A stretch of 64,000 nt of DNA from positions 310,001 to 374,000 of the forward strand of contig NZ_BFCH01000018.1 of the NCBI RefSeq assembly GCF_003112775.1, given 5' to 3'. Shown here piece after piece: positions 59,500 through 64,000 of the stretch. The position numbers and the translations under genes are program-made. The notes under the pieces were generated by a model. The model had not been told where the DNA came from. It did no database searches and saw only the letters and a list, made by a program, of their open reading frames with translations. This stretch comes from Mycobacterium montefiorense. Lineage in GTDB: Bacteria > Actinomycetota > Actinomycetes > Mycobacteriales > Mycobacteriaceae. Numbering within the stretch: position 1 is the stretch's first letter; each line of letters begins with the position of its first letter.

Positions 59500-60924
59500 G
59501 TGGAGTCCCGTTGGGTGCTGCACCTGGATATGGACGCGTTCTTCGCCTCCGTTGAGCAGCTGACCCGGCCGACCCTGCGAGGCCGGCCGGTGCTGGTCGG
59601 CGGGCTGGGCGGCCGCGGGGTGGTGGCCGGGGCGAGCTATGAGGCGCGTGTGTTCGGGGCGCGGTCGGCCATGCCGATGCATCAGGCCCGCCGGATGATC
59701 GGCGTGACTGCGGTGGTGTTGCCGCCGCGCGGCGTGGTGTACGGGATCGCCAGCCGGCGGGTGTTCGATGCCGTGCGCGGCGTGGTGCCCGTCGTCGAGC
59801 AGTTGTCCTTCGACGAGGCGTTCGGGGAGCCCTCGCAGCTCGCCGGGGCGTCGGCGCACGATGTCGAGGAGTTCTGCGAAGGGTTGCGGCGACGGGTGCG
59901 CGACGAGACCGGGTTGGTCGCGTCCGTGGGGGCGGGCTCGGGCAAGCAGATCGCCAAGATCGCGTCGGGGCTGGCCAAGCCCGACGGTATCCGGGTGGTG
60001 CGGCGCGCCGAGGAACGGTTGCTGCTCGACGGGCTGGCGGTGCGGCGGCTGTGGGGAATCGGCCCGGTGGCCGAGGAGAAGCTGAACCGGCTTGGCATCG
60101 AGACGATCGGGCAGCTGGCCGCGCTGACCGATGCGGAGGTGGCCAATATCCTGGGTGCGACGGTCGGGCCGGCGCTGCACCGGTTGGCGCGCGGCATCGA
60201 CGATCGCCCCGTCGCCGAGCGTGCCGAAGCCAAGCAGATCAGCGCCGAATCCACCTTCGCCGTCGACCTGACCAGCCTGGAGCAGCTGCACAACGCGATC
60301 GATCCGATCGCCGAGCATGCGCACCAACGCCTGGTGCGCGACGGCCGCGGCGCGCGCACCGTCACGGTGAAGCTGAAGAAGTCCGACATGAGCACGCTGA
60401 CCCGCTCGGCGACCTTGCCCTACGCGACAGCCGAGGCCGCCTCGCTGATCGCGGTGGCGCGGCGACTGCTGCTCGATCCGCGCGAGATCGGGCCCATTCG
60501 TCTACTCGGCGTCGGGTTTTCCGGCTTGAGCGACGTCCGCCAGGAGTCGCTGTTTCCGGATCTGGAGCTGGCGGCGCCGGAGACGGAGGCTGCGCACTCC
60601 TTCGAAGCGGCAACAGAAACCGCGACCGAGGCCGTGTTCGCGCCGGCTGCCGAAGCCTCGCCGTGGCGGGTGGGCGACGATGTCGAGCACCGCGAGCTTG
60701 GGCACGGCTGGGTGCAGGGCGCCGGTCACGGCGTGGTCACCGTGCGATTCGAAACCCGAAGCAGCGGGCCGGGCCAGGCCAAGACATTCCCCGCCGGCAC
60801 CGCCGGCCTGGTCGGCGCCAATCCGGTCGACTCCCTGGACTGGCCGGACTACCTGGGCGCGCTGCGCGCCGAGGAGCCCGCCGACGCGTCAGCCCCAGCG
60901 GGCGATGACATCGCCGACCGGTAA
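59500..60924 (+). CDS. dinX: Y-family DNA polymerase (DinX/DinB1-like, Pol IV)
   Basis: 474 residues. [17 protein letters not shown] carries the first metal-binding Asp residues (Asp10, Asp12), [18 protein letters not shown] the fingers motif with the steric-gate neighbourhood, and [11 protein letters not shown] the catalytic Asp105-Glu106. [22 protein letters not shown] and a C-terminal little-finger domain follow; the last 80 residues are the longer, Ala/Glu-rich tail found in the mycobacterial protein. GTG start at 59500. By position it matches Rv1537 (dinX). Acts in translesion or error-prone DNA synthesis. Its end overlaps the convergent ansA stop by 36 bases. Confidence 0.93.
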   Translation: MESRWVLHLDMDAFFASVEQLTRPTLRGRPVLVGGLGGRGVVAGASYEARVFGARSAMPMHQARRMIGVTAVVLPPRGVVYGIASRRVFDAVRGVVPVVEQLSFDEAFGEPSQLAGASAHDVEEFCEGLRRRVRDETGLVASVGAGSGKQIAKIASGLAKPDGIRVVRRAEERLLLDGLAVRRLWGIGPVAEEKLNRLGIETIGQLAALTDAEVANILGATVGPALHRLARGIDDRPVAERAEAKQISAESTFAVDLTSLEQLHNAIDPIAEHAHQRLVRDGRGARTVTVKLKKSDMSTLTRSATLPYATAEAASLIAVARRLLLDPREIGPIRLLGVGFSGLSDVRQESLFPDLELAAPETEAAHSFEAATETATEAVFAPAAEASPWRVGDDVEHRELGHGWVQGAGHGVVTVRFETRSSGPGQAKTFPAGTAGLVGANPVDSLDWPDYLGALRAEEPADASAPAGDDIADR

Positions 60925-61815
60925 CCGCGCGGCGAGCGCGGCCATCAGCAGCACCCGGGCCTGCGGCGGGCGCAGCCGCGGCACCATCACGGCGCCGGCT
61001 TCGACCAGGTCGTGACCGGGACCATAGCCCGCGCTGACCCCGCCGCCGGGAACCCGGGTGGACACCCCGACGACGATGCCGTCGGCGCAATGCCGGCGGA
61101 CGCCGTCGACCACCGCGGCCCCGGCATTGCCTGAGCCCAACGCCTCTAGCACTACGGCTCGCGCCCCGGCGGCCACACAGGCGTCCAGGGCCACCGAATC
61201 ACTGCCCAGGTAGGCCGCGACGATGTCGACCCGCGGTGCGTCGCCAGCCCGCAGCTCGCCCAGGTAGGGGCGGATCTTGGCGCTGGTCAGCGCCACGCCG
61301 CCGGTCGTCGTGCCGACCAACTCGCCGGCGAAGCCGCTCAGATCCTGGGTAGCTGCCTTGTGCACGCCCAATGGTTGCAGCACCCGGCCGGCGAACAACA
61401 CCAGCACGCCGAGGCCAGCTGCGGCCGGGCTGTTCGCCACCGCCACCGCGTCACGCAGATTGGCCGGGCCGTCGGCGTCGGGCGCATCGGCGCTGCGCAT
61501 GGCACCGGTCAGCACGACCGGGGCGTTGCCCGCATAGGTGAGGTCGAGCCACAGGGCGCTTTCCTCCATGGTGTCGGTGCCGTGCGCAACGACCACGCCC
61601 TGAGCGCCGTCGTCGACGGCGGCCCGCACGGCGCCGCTGATCCGGTCCCAGTCGGGGACCGTCAGCTCCGAGCTGTCCACCGCCATCAGGTCGACGACGT
61701 CGACACCGAGACCGGAGGTCAGGTCTGTTCCGCTGCGGCTGGGACGGCGCACGCCGTCGGCGCCGGTGTTGGTCGAAATCGTGCCACCGGTGGTGATGAC
61801 GGTAATGCGACCCAT
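60889..61815 (-). CDS. ansA: L-asparaginase
   Basis: 308 residues from ATG 61815 ([15 protein letters not shown]); an upstream GTG/ATG-rich extension to 61833 is less likely. The N-terminal TTGGTIST gives the nucleophile Thr, and [20 protein letters not shown] the second catalytic triad segment (Thr, Asp, Lys/Glu region); [23 protein letters not shown] is the third family signature. Hydrolyses L-asparagine to aspartate and ammonia; the M. tuberculosis homologue Rv1538c lies in the same place between dinX and lspA and has been linked to nitrogen use and acid resistance. Confidence 0.93.
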   Translation of the reverse strand: MGRITVITTGGTISTNTGADGVRRPSRSGTDLTSGLGVDVVDLMAVDSSELTVPDWDRISGAVRAAVDDGAQGVVVAHGTDTMEESALWLDLTYAGNAPVVLTGAMRSADAPDADGPANLRDAVAVANSPAAAGLGVLVLFAGRVLQPLGVHKAATQDLSGFAGELVGTTTGGVALTSAKIRPYLGELRAGDAPRVDIVAAYLGSDSVALDACVAAGARAVVLEALGSGNAGAAVVDGVRRHCADGIVVGVSTRVPGGGVSAGYGPGHDLVEAGAVMVPRLRPPQARVLLMAALAARLPVGDVIARWG

Positions 61816-61890
61816 AGTCGAATCATTGCGCATGGGCCGTGGCGACCAGGCCGCACCCGAGCAAGCCGAGCGCTAGGGGATGATAGGGAA

Positions 61891-62523
61891 GTGCCCGAAG
61901 AACCAACAGGATCGGCTGAGCCGGTGACGTCAGCGGGGGAGGCTGCAACGTCCGGGGAAGTGAAAGAGCCCGAAACCCCTGCGCCGCAGCCAGCTCCGAG
62001 GCGGTTACGCCTGCTGCTGTCGGTCGCGGCCGTCGTGCTGGCGCTCGACGTCGTGACCAAGGTGCTCGCCGTCAGACTGCTGCCGCCCGGGCAGCCGGTG
62101 TCGATCGTCGGCGACACCGTGACCTGGACTTTGGTGCGCAATTCGGGGGCCGCCTTCTCGATGGCGACCGGATACACCTGGATGCTGACGCTGATCGCGA
62201 CCTGTGTGGTGATTGGCATCTTCTGGATGGGACGGCGGCTGGTGTCACCGTGGTGGGCGGTGGGCCTCGGCATGATCCTCGGTGGCGCCATGGGCAACCT
62301 CGTCGATCGCTTCTTCCGCGCGCCGGGGCCGTTGCGCGGCCATGTCGTGGACTTTTTGTCGGTCGGCTGGTGGCCGGTGTTCAACGTTGCCGACCCGTCG
62401 GTGGTTGGCGGTGCGATCCTGCTCGTCGTGCTCTCCGTTTTCGGCTTCGACTTCGACAATGTGGGTCGGCGTAAGGCCGACGCGACATCCGGGGGCCGGG
62501 GCAAGGCCGACCAAACCGAATGA
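61891..62523 (+). CDS. lspA: Prolipoprotein signal peptidase (signal peptidase II)
   Basis: 210 residues. GTG 61891 is preceded by a GGGGATGATAGGGAA purine-rich stretch; the frame is open far upstream but that sequence is not LspA-like and lies antisense to ansA. An N-terminal Glu/Pro-rich cytoplasmic tail of about 40 residues is followed by four membrane helices. Conserved boxes [26 protein letters not shown] (first catalytic Asp) and [13 protein letters not shown] (second catalytic Asp) are intact. Cleaves diacylglyceryl-prolipoproteins in the plasma membrane. The stop overlaps the next gene start (ATGA). Confidence 0.95.
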   Translation: MPEEPTGSAEPVTSAGEAATSGEVKEPETPAPQPAPRRLRLLLSVAAVVLALDVVTKVLAVRLLPPGQPVSIVGDTVTWTLVRNSGAAFSMATGYTWMLTLIATCVVIGIFWMGRRLVSPWWAVGLGMILGGAMGNLVDRFFRAPGPLRGHVVDFLSVGWWPVFNVADPSVVGGAILLVVLSVFGFDFDNVGRRKADATSGGRGKADQTE

Positions 62524-63446
62524 CCGACCGCTCGATGCCCGTTCCGGAGGGACTGGCGGGCATGCGTGTTGATGCCGGACTGTCCCGCCTGCTGGGCCTG
62601 TCACGCAGCGCCGTGGCGGCGATCGCCGAAGATGGCGGCGTCGAGCTGGACGGTGTGCAGGCCGGAAAGTCCGACCGGCTGACACCAGGCGCCTGGCTGG
62701 AGGTGCGGTTGCCCGAGGCGCCGGCGCCGCCGGAGAACACCCCGGTCGAAATCGAGGGCATGACAATCCTGTACTCCGACGACGACATCGTCGTGGTCGA
62801 CAAGCCGCCGGCGGTAGCCGCGCACGCCTCGGTGGGCTGGAGCGGGCCCACGGTGCTCGGCGGCCTGGCCGCCGCGGGTTACCGGATCACCACATCGGGT
62901 GTGCACGAGCGCCAAGGCATCGTGCATCGCCTCGACGTCGGTACCTCGGGGGTGATGGTGGTCGCGATCTCCGAGCGCGCCTACACCCTGCTCAAGCGGG
63001 CGTTCAAACAGCGCACCGTCGACAAGCGCTATCACGCTCTGGTGCAAGGACATCCGGACCCGTCCAGCGGGACGATCGACGCGCCGATCGGGCGGCACCG
63101 GGGCGGGGAGTGGAAGTTCGCGGTCACCCAGGGTGGCCGCCACAGCATCACCCACTACGACGCGGTGGAGGCGTTCGTCGCCGCTAGCCTGCTCGATGTA
63201 CATCTGGAAACCGGTCGCACCCACCAGATTCGGGTGCATTTCGCCGCATTGCACCATCCGTGCTGTGGGGACCTGGTCTACGGGGCCGACCCGAAGCTCG
63301 CGAAAAGGCTTGGCCTGGAACGTCAATGGCTGCACGCACGGTCGCTGGGGTTCGCCCATCCGGCCGACGGACGCTGGGTGGAGTTCGTCAGCCCGTACCC
63401 GGCCGACCTGGAGCACGCGTTGGGTGTGTTGCGCGACGAGGGGTGA
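62520..63446 (+). CDS. RluA/RluD-family 23S rRNA pseudouridine synthase
   Basis: 308 residues, same length as Rv1540 of M. tuberculosis. An S4 RNA-binding domain comes first ([31 protein letters not shown]), then the catalytic domain with [15 protein letters not shown], the catalytic Asp near residue 139 in [38 protein letters not shown], and [35 protein letters not shown] 62520 overlaps the lspA stop by four bases, so the two are translationally coupled. Converts uridines of large-subunit rRNA to pseudouridine. Confidence 0.93.
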   Translation: MTDRSMPVPEGLAGMRVDAGLSRLLGLSRSAVAAIAEDGGVELDGVQAGKSDRLTPGAWLEVRLPEAPAPPENTPVEIEGMTILYSDDDIVVVDKPPAVAAHASVGWSGPTVLGGLAAAGYRITTSGVHERQGIVHRLDVGTSGVMVVAISERAYTLLKRAFKQRTVDKRYHALVQGHPDPSSGTIDAPIGRHRGGEWKFAVTQGGRHSITHYDAVEAFVAASLLDVHLETGRTHQIRVHFAALHHPCCGDLVYGADPKLAKRLGLERQWLHARSLGFAHPADGRWVEFVSPYPADLEHALGVLRDEG

Positions 63447-64000
63447 TCAGCCGGGCTTGCGGGCTTCGACGAGAACCCGAGCGGCGTGTGCGACGAAGGG
63501 CCCGTCGGATTCGATGCGGTCGTGCAGCTCCCGCAGCCGATCGCGATAGCGCTGAACCGTGAAGTCCGGCACCGTCCAGATCACCTTGCGCAGGAAGTAG
63601 ACAACGGCGCCGATGTCGAAATACTCCTGGCGCAGCCGCTCGAGACGCATACCGACGACCTCCAGTCCGGCTGCCCGCGCCGCCGCGCTTTCGTTGTCCG
63701 GGTGCCGGAGAGCCCATGCCTCGGGCTGCGGTCCGATGAAGTACTCGACTAACTCCGCCGCCGTCGCGGGTCCGATGTGTTGGCCCACGTAGGTGCCGCC
63801 GGGGCGCAACACCCGGGCGATCTCGGACCACCACACGGTGTGCGGATGCCGGCTGGTCACCAGGTCGAAGGCCTCGTCAGCGAACGGCAGCAGCGACTCG
63901 TCCGGCGTGGCCACCACAACCACACCGCGGGGATGTAGCAGCTTGGTCGCCAGCGAGACGTTCGGTGGCCACGACTCGACCGCCGCCATGGTGGGCGGGA
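63447..64000 (-). CDS. SAM-dependent methyltransferase, partial (cut by window end)
   Basis: The frame runs out of the right window edge; upstream of the internal Met at 63989 it continues as Pro-Pro-Thr, so the start with SAM motif I is outside. Visible parts: VVVVATPDESLLPFADEAFDLVTSRHPHTVWWSEIARVLRPGGTYVGQHIGP, a Methyltransf_11/UbiE-like motif set, and a C-terminal region with YFIGPQP, VVYFLRKVIWTVPDFTV. Substrate unknown. Its stop directly abuts that of the convergent pseudouridine synthase gene. Confidence 0.82.
   Translation of the reverse strand, partial: PPTMAAVESWPPNVSLATKLLHPRGVVVVATPDESLLPFADEAFDLVTSRHPHTVWWSEIARVLRPGGTYVGQHIGPATAAELVEYFIGPQPEAWALRHPDNESAAARAAGLEVVGMRLERLRQEYFDIGAVVYFLRKVIWTVPDFTVQRYRDRLRELHDRIESDGPFVAHAARVLVEARKPG

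Noticed and set aside
61360-61890. Upstream extension of lspA over the ansA gene
   Set aside because: It is antisense to ansA, and LspA proteins do not have such an N-terminus; GTG 61891 with a purine-rich leader is the sensible start.
1-64000. CRISPR arrays, rRNA or tRNA genes
   Set aside because: No regularly spaced repeats and no recognisable tRNA or rRNA segments were seen; the only structured RNAs with support are the M-box and T-box leaders.

Overview
The window is a contiguous stretch of a GC-rich, slow-growing, glycopeptidolipid (GPL)-producing Mycobacterium, most likely a Mycobacterium avium complex or closely related species. The grounds are a complete two-gene GPL non-ribosomal peptide synthetase, the mmpS/mmpL export genes, several paralogous GtfA/GtfB-type glycosyltransferases, and a right-hand flank with the gene order known from M. 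tuberculosis Rv1531-Rv1533-Rv1535-ileS-dinX-ansA-lspA-Rv1540. Species and serotype cannot be read directly; assignments to named genes are from remembered family features, not database searches.

Layout. (1) 1-6571: four GT1/GT28-type GPL glycosyltransferases (one cut by the window edge) and two TylF-like sugar O-methyltransferases, the conserved part that decorates the GPL core. (2) 6572-23515: the variable oligosaccharide block between the gtfB-like gene and drrC. Its left part holds decayed genes (a frameshifted CDP-glucose 4,6-dehydratase and an internally deleted CmcI-like methyltransferase). An AT-richer segment follows (GT2, CmcI-like methyltransferase, GNAT acyltransferase, DegT aminotransferase). 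Next come a decayed aminotransferase start and a tightly coupled CDP-sugar operon (rfbF, rfbG, epimerase, C-methyltransferase). The block ends with a GT4 and a Gmd-like gene, a FkbM-like gene, and gmd/epiA, FkbM and GT2 genes resembling M. tuberculosis Rv1511-Rv1514c. Together these could make a CDP-linked, 3-C-methylated, 4-N-acylated, O-methylated 6-deoxyhexose plus GDP-deoxyhexoses and add them to GPL. (3) 23524-33676: drrC-drrB-drrA ABC exporter, mmpL4b-mmpL4a-mmpS4 exporter, and mbtH, whose 5' end appears frameshifted. (4) 33721-51656: mps1 (C-A-T-E-C-A-T-E-C) and mps2 (A-T-E-C-A-T-R), matching the D-Phe-D-alloThr-D-Ala-L-alaninol backbone. (5) 51761-64000: conserved chromosomal genes, including an M-box Mg2+ riboswitch before a small Rv1535-like gene and a T-box before ileS.

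How it works together: Mps1/Mps2 (normally needing MbtH) make the lipopeptide and release it as the alaninol; Gtf enzymes and methyltransferases build the core sugars; the variable block supplies the outer sugars; Drr and MmpS4/MmpL4 proteins probably move the product to the surface. The most notable observations are the mosaic and pseudogene structure of the variable block, the one-base lesion in mbtH, the predicted kansosamine-like branched amino sugar, and the tandem M-box / small ORF / T-box leader upstream of ileS.
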